From contig WPIO01000052.1 in the NCBI GenBank assembly GCA_009760855.2, positions 872,501 through 920,000 of the forward strand: DNA of 47,500 nucleotides. The letters run 5' to 3'. The notes under the pieces are model-generated. The model worked only from the letters and a program-made list of their open reading frames with translations. It had not been told where the DNA came from and ran no database searches. Made by a program: the position numbers and the translations under genes. This DNA is from Cristatella mucedo. Its lineage: Eukaryota > Bryozoa > Phylactolaemata > Cristatellidae. This document shows, one piece after another, positions 9,901-18,400 of this stretch (positions are counted from its first letter, which is position 1; every line of letters begins with the position of its first letter).

Positions 9901-11691
9901 AAGGTGGGGCCACCACCCACTCACCCAGCCCATGCCCATTGAGGGCCTCTCAGCCATCACCATAATCAGCCTGTGTTCGGTGCGACCAAGTAAGCTGAGC
10001 CTGGTTTATTGCCGGGCTTTTTTGTAGATTAAGAAGTACGCATTTTCCGGTGGCGGTGCCACAAAGCAAGAGCACATAGAGAAGGGTGGTAACTGCGACG
10101 TCGACATATCGTTCCAGTATCTGCGCTTCTTCATGGAGGATGATGCCAAGCTCGAGGAGATTCGCAGGGTACGTGCAAACAAATGGCAGCTACTCCTGCA
10201 TATGGCCATTCTGCGCTATTGCTTTGGCAATCGGGCAGAGATCCGATCTGTGTAATAATAAGATTAATATTAATACAGTAGGGTCCCCCAGTTACGAATA
10301 TAATCGGTTGCTAGACTCGTTTCGTAACGAGGGTCGTTCGTAACCACCTGGATCGTGATTTTCTATTGGGCACTATGGGAAAGTTTTTAATTCTCTCAGC
10401 GAAAGAAGCCGGGAAAAAATTGTTCCTGTATCCAAAAATAAAAACAATTGATGTTCACAATGCTGCTCCACTAATGCTGAGGCAGCATGGGTTTCCTTCA
10501 CTTATTTCAAAGGTTTTTCCCTACCTTCGTCCGTCTGTTGCGGTGTTACGGTGCCTTGGTTGCAGTTCGAGATTCAATTTAGCACTCATAAACTAATATG
10601 CATTCTTTTGCATTCTAATTCGTTAACCAGAACCGGTTTGTTACTTTTGTTTTGCCAAACCGGATGTTCGTAAACTCCATTATCTACTACCCGAGGCGTT
10701 CGTAACCCAGGACCCCACTGTAATAAATAAGTTGCAGGCTTGGCAACCTCAGAGAACCTAATCTCTAGCCAGGTGCTGTACAACTCACTGCAAAGAAGAA
10801 ATAACCAAGGTTAATGAAATGCAATGTCTAATGTTTACCCTGTAAAAGCTCAAAAGTGATGTGTACAGACAACCATGTAGCATCAGAAAAGCAGACATTC
10901 AGGGTCTCCGGTTAGTACCACCACTGGTTAGTAACAACCACAGAGTCCTGCACGGTAAGTTCGAAAAGCACACGGGAGCAAAAAAGGCGACTTCAGTGAT
11001 CGCTTCGGGGGGAAATTGAGCCGAACAAATGCTACCTAAATGATACAAAGTCATGCCGGAGGTTGGCTGAAGCCCGTAATGATTTGTGCACTTTCTGAAA
11101 GTGACGAGTTCCATACTTTCTATGCATGCCCGGGCTTGATCGCCAAAAGATTTCAATTTAGTGGCAGGACCGGCTAGTCTATTAGAAGCCGAGCAGCAGG
11201 TGTTACGAAAGCACAGTAGAGGAGCGAGGAAGTCGGAGAGGTAAGCCGGTGCAAGTGCCTAACCCCCGTTAGCCATCGAGTTCAGTCTGTAGAATAATCC
11301 TTATAGAGCATTCCCGGGTGGTGCTTGCATGTAACCCAGCCATGTACTCTAAAGGTCACTGAGAACCAGTGACATTTAGAGTACATGGCTGGGCATGGCA
11401 TACCAAAACAAAAAGATGGTATGAGGATTATGGGTGATGATTTTTCTGAGCTTATTTTCATATAACATGCTGCGGGCACAGCAGTGAACCAATTGGTGCA
11501 GCTGTTTCGACCATGATTCTTTTGAGTTTTAGGCCTACACTAAAGGTGAGCTGTTCACAGGCCATCTGAAAGAAGCTGCGATTGCCACATTGACACCGAT
11601 TGTGCGCGAGCATCGAGAGAGGCGAGCCAAGCTGACAGATGACGATGTACGTCTTTTTATGACACCACGCAAGCTCAATTTTGCATGCTGA
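78..11691 (+). CDS. WARS1: Cytosolic tryptophanyl-tRNA synthetase, 8 exons
   Basis: This class I aminoacyl-tRNA synthetase charges tRNA-Trp with tryptophan using ATP in the cytosol. I joined exons 78-225, 616-724, 3310-3429, 4508-4690, 5104-5317, 9730-9903, 10028-10168 and 11533-11691. All have AG/GT borders and matching phases and total 1248 nt (415 residues plus stop). Visible landmarks are DYDKLI in exon 1, the ATP-site motif HLGH (about residues 115-118), [11 protein letters not shown] in exon 5, KMSAS (about 294-298) in exon 6, [10 protein letters not shown] in exon 7 and the family C-terminus FMTPRKL just before the TGA. Length fits the catalytic core and anticodon domain. The roughly 60-residue WHEP domain of vertebrate WARS1 is not encoded here. 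The start is the first of two adjacent ATGs (78, 81), but a CTTCTTTAG just upstream could be a splice acceptor, so an earlier exon outside the window is possible. Family identity is very secure; the 5' end is not. Confidence 0.96.
616..724 (+). CDS. WARS1: WARS1 exon 2
   Basis: It encodes [12 protein letters not shown] and then [17 protein letters not shown], the conserved start of the Rossmann fold. The acceptor is CCTTTGCAG and the donor TCACAG|GTGCTG. Phase 1 in and phase 2 out match the neighbouring exons. Confidence 0.92.
878..1166. repeat. CT microsatellite grading into CCCT/CCT tract
   Basis: A (CT)n run of about 68 bases is followed by about 220 bases of imperfect CCCT, CCT and CT units, all in WARS1 intron 2. 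The pyrimidine/purine strand asymmetry is complete and would favour triplex DNA. The long frames crossing it are composition artefacts. Confidence 0.97.
1167..1912. other. WARS1 intron 2 filler, no feature seen
   Basis: This is unique-looking intron sequence. I see only a short direct repeat of ATAAGTCTC near 1350-1380, and no frame with family motifs. Confidence 0.5.
1913..3012. mobile_element. Long fold-back (inverted-repeat) element
   Basis: The left arm runs rightward from about 1915 and the right arm, read on the - strand, runs from about 3010. Both begin AATGTCAAGAAAATACTT and then share TTTGACCGACAG, GCATGTTAGAAATGG-like text, GGGAGCAACATATC, ACAAATTTACC and ATCTCTGCATCATAT, ending near AACTCGGCC. 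Arms are several hundred bases with a loop near 2300-2440. A SINE (2605-2780) interrupts the right arm. No transposase is visible. A truncated relative lies at 13117-13640. It resembles a fold-back transposon, or two copies inserted head to head. Confidence 0.75.
2605..2780 (-). mobile_element. tRNA-derived SINE (family S, copy 1)
   Basis: Read on the - strand, it has a tRNA-like head with box B GGTTCGATTCC. A body follows that contains GGTGATAGCCGT and AGTCGCTATACAAA, then the tail GAGGCTGTTTAAGCAGCTAG. The same head-body-tail order recurs at 15500, 16226, 35335 and, more diverged, 3020. It sits inside the right arm of the fold-back element, so it is younger than that element. Confidence 0.85.
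3018..3186 (-). mobile_element. tRNA-derived SINE (family S, copy 2, diverged)
   Basis: On the - strand the head reads TTAGCTCAGGGGTAAGGTGC (box A region), followed by GGTTCAAGTCC (box B). The body and the tail GAGGCTGTTGA follow as in the other copies. It abuts the outer end of the fold-back element. Confidence 0.75.
3310..3429 (+). CDS. WARS1: WARS1 exon 3 with HIGH-type motif
   Basis: It encodes the tryptophan/ATP pocket: [14 protein letters not shown] followed by [11 protein letters not shown], where HLGH is the family form of the class I HIGH motif. The acceptor follows a run of T (TTTTTTTAG) and the donor is CCAA|GTAAGC. Confidence 0.95.
3638..4020 (-). mobile_element. LINE (L2/CR1-like) fragment with RT motif A
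   Basis: In - orientation it begins with an RT piece reading [16 protein letters not shown] (about 4000-3950), the motif A block of CR1/L2-type reverse transcriptases. It ends with the family 3' tail and a TTA/ATT microsatellite at 3638. The distance between motif A and the tail is far too short for an intact element, so there is an internal deletion. It lies in WARS1 intron 3. Confidence 0.75.
4021..4507. other. WARS1 intron 3 filler with poly-G run
   Basis: A run of about nine G lies at 4138-4147, and C-rich sequence runs at about 4320-4430. No coding or repeat family was recognised. Confidence 0.4.
4508..4690 (+). CDS. WARS1: WARS1 exon 4
   Basis: It encodes [20 protein letters not shown], then [10 protein letters not shown] and [20 protein letters not shown]. 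These are core Rossmann-fold strands conserved in eukaryotic TrpRS. The acceptor is CGCTTTCAG and the donor TATTGG|GTAGGC. Confidence 0.95.
4691..5103. other. WARS1 intron 4 with G9 and C14 homopolymers
   Basis: The intron holds a run of about nine G near 4762, a run of about fourteen C near 4966 and a CTG triplet stretch near 5028. No gene or mobile element was recognised. Confidence 0.5.
5104..5317 (+). CDS. WARS1: WARS1 exon 5
   Basis: It encodes [19 protein letters not shown] and [20 protein letters not shown], then [12 protein letters not shown], the insertion and active-site wall of TrpRS. The acceptor is ATGTTGCAG and the donor GATCAG|GTGAGG. It ends in phase 0 at the first base of the 4.4-kb LINE-bearing intron. 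Confidence 0.95.
5431..5515 (-). mobile_element. LINE 3' tail only
   Basis: A TAATAATAGTAATACTAATAA microsatellite is followed by AGAACTAAATCTCTCAAAGGCACTC-like text. On the - strand this is the L2-like 3' stem-loop and ATT tail found in the other copies. It is a very short 5'-truncated copy. Confidence 0.6.
5520..5640 (+). mobile_element. LINE C-terminal fragment
   Basis: The translation [20 protein letters not shown] and then NLHWLPIKQ matches the segment just after the RT in L2/CR1 LINEs (QNSAARLVC...LHWLPVK in other copies here). A C14 run follows at 5646. Confidence 0.6.
5765..8524 (+). pseudogene. LINE EN-RT open frame with one in-frame stop
   Basis: The 5765-6340 and 6353-8524 open stretches are in the same frame and are separated only by a TAG at 6338-6340. 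The endonuclease motif normally GDFN reads GGFN, and the RT motif normally VPQG reads VPQR. The YADD box is intact. After LSDYEYG the expected RLDYCNSLL-like segment is missing and the next conserved block continues in another frame (8481-8825). Confidence 0.88.
8481..8825 (+). pseudogene. LINE C-terminal block in shifted frame
   Basis: It encodes [20 protein letters not shown], then [18 protein letters not shown] and [18 protein letters not shown], the usual C-terminus after the RT of CR1/L2 LINEs. It is displaced in frame from the RT by a deletion of roughly 30-40 codons. Confidence 0.8.
9066..9652 (+). mobile_element. 5'-truncated LINE with ATT tail
   Basis: It starts with CACTCACTTTTAGATCCCTC, the TFRSLHSLA-type coding block of the other copies but full of stops. 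It ends TTCTGTTTGGGCGCTATGC followed by (ATT)n at 9629-9652, 77 bases before WARS1 exon 6. It is the oldest-looking LINE remnant in the intron. Confidence 0.7.
9730..9903 (+). CDS. WARS1: WARS1 exon 6 with KMSKS-type motif
   Basis: It encodes [20 protein letters not shown], then [25 protein letters not shown] is the mobile ATP-binding loop (KMSKS in other class I enzymes). The exon is 58 whole codons with acceptor TCTTTGCAG and donor AACAAG|GTGGGG. Confidence 0.96.
10028..10168 (+). CDS. WARS1: WARS1 exon 7
   Basis: It is 47 codons encoding [20 protein letters not shown], then [17 protein letters not shown], the helical anticodon-binding side of the enzyme. The acceptor is TTTTTTGTAG and the donor CGCAGG|GTACGT. 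Confidence 0.95.
10250..10800 (-). mobile_element. LINE 3' tail split by a MITE
   Basis: TAATAATAAGATTAATATTAA on the left, and TAATAAATAAG plus AGAGAACCTAATCTCTAGCC on the right, form one - strand LINE tail (ATT repeat plus 3' stem-loop). It is interrupted by the 10276-10720 MITE. Confidence 0.65.
10276..10720. mobile_element. pogo/Tigger-like MITE, 445 bp
   Basis: The left end is CAGTAGGGTCCCCCAGTTAC and the right end, complemented, is CAGTGGGGTCCTGGGTTACG. The two terminal inverted repeats differ at few positions and are flanked by TA on both sides, as expected for the Tc1/mariner superfamily (pogo branch). Sub-terminal TTCGTAAC motifs recur internally. There is no transposase, so it is non-autonomous. 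It lies in WARS1 intron 7, inserted in a LINE tail. Confidence 0.82.
11335..11393 (+). other. 59-nt near-perfect hairpin
   Basis: The arms CCCAGCCATGTACTCTAAAG + GTCACTG and CAGTGAC + ATTTAGAGTACATGGCTGGG pair over 26 of 27 positions around a 5-nt AGAAC loop. It lies in WARS1 intron 7 in sense orientation. The size and tight loop fit a small hairpin-RNA precursor or a palindromic micro-element; no expression evidence is available. Confidence 0.85.
11533..11691 (+). CDS. WARS1: WARS1 exon 8 (C-terminus and stop)
   Basis: It encodes [20 protein letters not shown], then [18 protein letters not shown] and [13 protein letters not shown] before TGA. FMTPRKL is the conserved end of animal WARS1. 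An AATAAA lies 119 bases after the stop. Confidence 0.95.
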   Translation, partial: AYTKGELFTGHLKEAAIATLTPIVREHRERRAKLTDDDVRLFMTPRKLNFAC

Positions 11692-12298
11692 TTTAGCTGT
11701 ATGAGATCGCACATTAACCAGAATGACTCATTGGGCTCTGTGCACTTTGACGAAAGATGCTGATTAAACCCAATTATTATGTGCACATATATGCCTGGGC
11801 AGACTCGTGAATAAATATTTATTGTCCTGGCTAGAGAGTGGCATCATGCTTTCAGCTGCCGTTGCATACATACCCTTCATGCAAAAATTGTGTCATGTGC
11901 TCTAATCCTCCATCAGCTCAAGAAACTTCAAGATCGTAGCATCACAGAATAACATGCTTGCCGTGGTTGACCAGTCGAAATACTTGCTGCAGACCCAGAC
12001 AAATCTGTGACTGCATCTAGACCACATCTGGCCGATTGTGGTGACAATCATAACGACCCACATTTTTATATTTGCTCATAACAGGTTCGTGAGCCTATTT
12101 CTGATCCCTGTCTATTAGTTCGAATGCTAGTAAGGTCGAGTTGCTGGTAGAAAACATGGTAGCTGAATAGAATGGGGCGCACTATGGTGTGTGTGTGTGT
12201 GAAGCATAGATCTGTTTTTACTTGTACAATTCTGGAAAGACTTGCATTGCTTCTGAATGGCATACAAGAGTATGTCGATGATGCAATAGTTGCATTTG
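11692..12298. other. Convergent 3' ends of WARS1 and TOMM70
   Basis: 607 bases separate the WARS1 stop from the TOMM70 stop. The stretch should hold both 3' UTRs. I see the palindromic poly(A) signal at 11810, a short GT run near 12186, and no other gene. Confidence 0.8.
11810..11823. terminator. Palindromic poly(A) signal for both strands
   Basis: AATAAATATTTATT is its own reverse complement, so it presents AATAAA to the WARS1 transcript (119 bases after its stop) and to the TOMM70 transcript (about 480 bases after its stop). Confidence 0.7.
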
Positions 12299-12464
12299 CT
12301 AGATAGCTCCTAGGAATGGTGCATCGATGTCATAGACTTCCTTGACATATCGTTGAGCTTCACCGGCCTCGATCAGCAAACAAATGTTCACCAGTTCCTT
12401 TTCCTTCGTTGCCTTCAGGGGTAAGAGCTTCCTGAAGTAGTCTAGAGCAGCTTCCGTGTTGCCC
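12299..12464 (-). CDS. TOMM70: TOMM70 last exon
   Basis: It encodes GNTEAALDYFRKLLPLKATK, then EKELVNICLLIEAGEAQRYV and DIDAPFLGAI before TAG. It corresponds to the final TPR and C-terminal helix of Tom70. The acceptor is CTCATTTCTAG. Confidence 0.9.
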
Positions 12465-15400
12465 CTAGAAATGAGCTGGTGAGCATTAACCTCAAGAGAG
12501 GTAGAGAGCAAGTCAACGTTGTGTGAATAGCCGCTGTTCGGAGCATGGGCGTCTGCTTGAACTCCACCGTTAGTCTGTGCAAGCTGGAGAAATCGAAGCG
12601 ACGAGCTTACCTTTTGATTGCCCAGACTCCCAAGTTTTGATAGGCCAAGTCACATTTCTCGTCGAGTGCCAAAGCTTCGTGCAGCAACGTCTCGCCTTCG
12701 CTAGTACCTTTGCTGCACGCCAACAGAAGCCTGTGCGACATAAGAGATGACAATTCTGAAATTTCCATCTGCCGGTTACAGAGAACCCATCGAGTTCTGT
12801 CCCTTGAGAGTTGCTCACAACTAACATAGGCTCGAAGAAAATGGGAACAGCCAATCTGATGTTCTGACACTAAATTCAGTATTTGAAAACGTGCTGACTC
12901 AGTGAGCATCACTAAGTTACGTTAAGTCATATGAAAAATCTCTTGATAGAGCTGGGTGAATGAAGAAGATAGGCTACAGAGAACAGACTGTTACCGAATT
13001 CTTACCGAGCCAACTGGTGCAGTCAAATAAACCATAATGTGCCTATCTCTTTCAAGCTCGCGTCCTCCAGGCGGAATGTAAATAAAGTATTTGGTCCAAA
13101 AAAAACTGGTACAACAATGTAATGTTTGTTTAGGCTACCTTTTAAATGGCAAACTTGTTAAAAATGAGATCGGAAGTTCTGACGACTTAAATCTACAAGA
13201 AAAAAATATTTATAAAAACCATGTCTAATCTGGAAGTTGACCAGGAGCAAAATATCTACAAATAACAAAATGTACCGATCACTATTATCTGCTACTTAGG
13301 TCCCGACTTTTTGAACCTTGGTTGATCGAAGTACTGTGTGCTGTTCGTTATGGTGCATGCTTGTGACATCTCATTTGTAGTGTAGCTGTGTGCCTGGTAA
13401 ATGCCATAACTCAGACAATACTTCACGAATCAGAGTGAAATTTGAAATGGGATTTCAACTCTGCTGTGCTCAGCTCACTACATTGTGATAGTTTATTCCT
13501 GATATCCGCTGGATACGTTTTGCTATTCATGTCATCAAATGTCCTTCAGCTTTATATTCTGCAATCATGAACAGTATGACATAACACTTATCCAACCGAA
13601 ATCAGAAATAACTAGCACAATGCCATACAGGCCGAGTAATTTGAATGCAGGATACTTCGCTTGGAGTTGTGCCTGGAGCCTCACTTGATTGTAGTGCTCA
13701 AGTCATGACGATTGGACAGTTTGACTGTAGCAGTCAAGCCCTGGATATTCTATCAAACAATCTATCTATTAATATTCTATCCAACACAGTAATGATGATA
13801 ATAATAACGCATTTGCAAGGCGCCACACGAGAGCTAAATCTCTTTTTAAGCACTTAATGAAGGTGGGAAAGAGTGGAATATCCCAAAAAATCCTGAATAA
13901 TTGCATTGACCATTGGCTCATTGAGCCAGAAGATCTATGTGGACGAAGAAAATGCTGAAGACCAGGTGAGGTTTCCTTTGCTGCTGCGATCTTTTCAGGC
14001 TATGAAAATCCAACTGCCCTTCAAGACGTATTTACAACGACAGACTGTGCATGCTAGAAATAACTGACACACCACCAGTGTTGAACAATGCTCAGCACAT
14101 TCACACTCACCCTTTGTGAACTAGCACTTCGGCGTCAGTGGGATCCAAGCTCCTCGCTCGGTCGAACGCTTCTTGAGCCTCGCCATACAGCTGGCGGCCT
14201 TGCAGTGCCTACCAAGGTCGTTAGGGAATGAGCTGCGGCCGTTCTCAAAGCTAGCGACGATCTATCCGATCCTCAGGCGACCGCCATTACCTGGCCCAGT
14301 AGCGAGTAGCCTTCGCTGACTTCCGGATAGAGCTTCGTTAGCATCTCAAGAGGCTGCAGCCTGTGCTCGGCGGCCTGCGGGTCGCTCTGGCTCCGGTCGG
14401 TGATTGAGCGATACTCTGAAGCAGAAGTCGTCAAGTCTCGTGCCAGCCAGGCCAGCCAACGTGCTTGGTAGCAGCACATGCAGCACAGAACGAAAGCGAT
14501 GCAATCACAATCGAGTCTCACCCTAGGACGAATCACACGGACCCACTAAATGCTGCGATAAATAGTTACGTTTTTAGTTTCTTTTAAAATCTGGTCAAGT
14601 CAGGGGATGTCGTGACGCAAGTCAAGAGTGAGTTCAACTGAAGGTGCTGTTTATGACAACTATGATGCCTTTGATGTTCCTGCGCTTGTTTTATTGCCAT
14701 GCTGTGACTCTATGGGCTGATGTCATTTACGGCTGCTGGTTTATGGGCAATGTCGGTTTATTGGGAAACGGTTTTACGAGGGCGAGTCGCTGCCGGGGCA
14801 GGAGCAGGCAGTGGGAAACAGAACGGAGGGGAGAACGACTGTGGTGTAACGCGGCGAGCATTGACGGAATACACCAGTGTTGAAGCGACCCTTGGAGTCT
14901 GCCTTTCGGCCGGACGCTGCCACCTATCTGCGTCAGCTTACAGTTCCAACACCTAAGCTAATGTCGAAATCTGATCTCGATGGCTTAGTGAGAGACCTTG
15001 ACGTGCCCAAAGAGTTGACTGAACTACTCGGGTCTAGATTAAAAGAGAAATTTTCTTGCATCGGGTACTAAATTTTTGTGGTAGAAATTTCGTGAAAAAG
15101 AGTTCCTTCCGTAATTTTAGACGAAATATTCACGAGTCTATTGCAGCAACGTCGAGGGTACCACTCGCTTTTTGGAATCTAATCGTTTACCCATACCTCG
15201 TTCGAACCTCAAATCCTTCGGAGACCATGCCTTTAGTTCGTATGCTCCAAAAACCCGGAACTCACTTCCGACTTGCGTCACGACATCCCCTGACTTGACC
15301 ACCTTTAAAAAGAAACTTAAAACACACATATTTATCACAGCATTTAGTGGGTCCCTGTGATTAAACCTTTGTGCTTATGCATGCTGAGACTGAGCATGCT

Positions 15401-18400
15401 GCCACTAATCATACTTGCGTGCTGACCCTATGTATGTCACCCCTAACCATGTCATGCTTGTTGTCATTGAGCACGCTAAATAAATAAAAATAATAAATAC
15501 TAGCTGATTAAACAGCCTCTTTTTGTATAGCGACAGAAGAGCCTTCACGGCTATCACCACCGCTTGCAGTAGCTATAAAGGATCGCCCACTGCAGGATTC
15601 GAACCCACGACCTCGGGGCCGAGATCGTGAAAAGCAACCGCCTTACCTATTGAGCCATTACGCTACCACTAACCATTCGATCCTGCTTCTTTGCAGCAAA
15701 CGTAAAGTGTATAGAAAAAGATCCTGGAGTTCTCTGAGAGCCCTATATAAAATGTGTTATAATTAAGGTCTAATTAACCAAATGGAAAAATGCTATGGTT
15801 CAACTTAGTGGAGACACTTCGCCGGTTCATAGAACCGCAGTTTAAAATGATCTTCACTTCACAATAAAAGAGATCATTCGCCTTTGCCTGCTGCACATTC
15901 TGTCCAGATGAAAGAGATTTACGGAAACGTGAAAATACTTCTCGATGAAATTAAATACGATCAACACCAATGGGGACTTCAAGGTGGGTATACAAAATAT
16001 CCTTACTTTTTATGTCTGTGGTATACTCTCTCTGATCTCTACTCTCTCTGATGCTCTTCATTACCAAAAGAAAGACTGGCCAGAGCGAGCACATTTTGTT
16101 CCTGGGAGTGACAACGTCCGAGAGCCTCTTATTGTTGAAAGCAAGAAAGTGCCACTTCCTCCCTTGTACATAGCGCCTGGACTAATGACCACTATGTTGA
16201 GGCTTTGAACAAAAACTATATCTTTAATATTAGCTGATTTAACAGCCTTTTTTTGAATAGCGGCAGAAGAGCCTTAGCGGCTTTCACCACTGCTAGCAGT
16301 TGGCAATCAAGGATCGCCCGCTGCAGGATCCGAACCCACGACCTCGATTGTGAATGGCGAGCACATTACCTCCTGTGCTATCACGACCTTAAATACTTAC
16401 AAGAAAAGTATCCTCAAATTAGCGAGGCAAAGATAAAATCTATGCTTGTTGGTCTATAGATCAGAGAATTGTTCAAAGACACACAGTTTACACAGAAAGG
16501 ACTGGGTTAGAGTAGCAGGCATGTAATGGATTTAAGTCTCCGGTAGAGAACTTTCTCGTCAATCGCACTGGCTACATGCTAATCGTTGAGAACATAATTC
16601 AACACTAGGCAGCACTTGGCGGCAGCAAAATGAGTGTTAAGACATATTTTCTAAATTCGAACTTTGACTATTTTCCCATCAAATTTAGGAGCATTTAGCG
16701 ACACAGGGGTTGAGAGGTTCCGCCAGGACGTGTGTGAAATGGGACGTAGATATCAAGGCCGCTGGAGTTTTTACCATGATGGCCGATTACTGTTAGAGCC
16801 TGAAGCACCACAATCCAGCTGTTGAGCATAGCAGAAAGTCGAGGAGGAGGCAGTCCAAAAGCATTCTTATAAATGAAGGAAGCCTTATGCTTAAATTGTA
16901 CATACTCTAGACGACATTTTTATTTAACGATTGTAAAACTTTTGCATATTGGAGGTTAAAGTATTGTAAAAGAAAAATAGTTCAAATTGTTAAAAACTGA
17001 CGGAAAGTGTTAAAAAAAGAACTACAGATCACGAGATTCTGAAAGAGCACCTCAAAACTTACTTGAGTCACCTATTAGATTGAAACTGATAACTGACAAA
17101 AAGTTTTCATTCGCAGGCCAGTGTAATGATAGGCTGATTTAATTTTTGAGACCTCAGTTTTTAAGCGTTTCAATGCATTTCTTACCGCAGTATGCCTTCT
17201 TTATAGATGCAGGGACAAATCCAGGGCTCAATTTAAGACATTTCTCAAACTCGTCAGCTGCTTCCGAAATACTCTCAATATCGAGCTTCATCTAGGATTA
17301 AAAGAATGGCTGAGTCAGTAGCGTCATTTACATAATGCCAAAAGTGACTTAGTGGCAATCACTAATCGCCTGCGATATGTGTGGAATATCGTGCCAAACA
17401 AGGGGATTAATGTGTGCGAAAGATGTGAGAAGACAAGAAAATGAGCTGACCTTTGACTTACCAATCCCCTTTGATAGAAAACGTCGCTATTGTCCGGATA
17501 ACATTTTTCTGCTGCTTCTAGGTAAGATAGAGCTAGGTCGCTGTGTTGTCTTTGAAAGCTGATGCACGCTTTCTTGATGAGTGCATTAGATGTTACCTAA
17601 AGAATTCGCAACGTAACGATGCACTGAAAAGTTAGCAAGTAACTGATTGACTTCAAGGTTTTGTCATTCACTTTTAGGTCACTTCATTCTTTGGCTCCAG
17701 CCTATCTCTCAGATATACTCCCCCGTCAGGCCAAGCATCGTACCACCCCTTTTCGGAATCCAACAGTCTACAAATACCCCGTACAAACCTCAAATCCTTT
17801 GGAGACTGTGCATTTAGTTCGGATGCTCCCAAGGCCTGGAGCTCCCTTCCAACCTGCGTCAGAACATCCCCTGACCAGACCACATTTAAAAAGAATTTAA
17901 AAACACACCTTTTTAGGACAGCATTTAGTGGGTCCCTATGATTCGTCCTTGATGTGCTTATGCGTGCTGACACTGTGCATGCTGCCACTAACCACATTTG
18001 CATGCTGACCCTATGCATATCACCCCTAACCATGTTATTCATTTTGTTTGTTTGTTTATCAAGCATTATATTACTCACCATTCAATTGCATTTCCCTTTG
18101 GAGCAAATGTAAAGCGCCTAGAGAGAGATTAAGTTCTCTGAGAGCGCTTTATCAAGTGCATTATTATTGTTATTATTATTATTAAGTAGCTATTCACGTG
18201 GCATAAACTGATGCAATGAAATATATGGCCATGCTATACATTTATTCACAAAAATGAAAACAATTTCGTTTGGCGTCTACCGTAATTCGTCCTCACTCAA
18301 GGCAACTATCAATATTTTTCTCAGTTCTGTGTTCCCGTGGCAGCCCTCAACGCTACGTAGAAAAATTACCGAGCTGTAGTCCGTGCCCTTTTGGAAGTCA

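Larger units (their letters stand above)
14877..16815 (+). pseudogene. Decayed copy of an unnamed repetitive invertebrate protein family
   Basis: Reading with frameshifts, in order: RPDAATYLRQLTVPTP and LMSKSDLDGLVRDLDVPKE, then ELLGSRLKEK (14880-15060), LASGTKFLW then KFREKEFLP with stops (to 15115), AHSVQMKEIYGNVKILL and GYTKYPYFLCLW (15880-16025), HYQKKDWPERAHFVPGSDNV and KKVPLPPLYIAPGLMTTM (16055-16205), KYLQEKYPQISEAKIKS and IRELFKDTQF (16390-16490), and VERFRQDVCEMGRRYQGRW (16710-16770). I recall the same block order from uncharacterised, high-copy predicted proteins of cnidarians, arthropods and molluscs (LGSRLKEKNLLAPGT, LHYxxKDWPxR, PPLHIKLGLMKNF, GERFHQDI). It is broken by a LINE (15145-15770), which carries a SINE (15500-15670), and by another SINE (16226-16387). 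Function is unknown. It lies antisense inside a TOMM70 intron. Confidence 0.8.
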
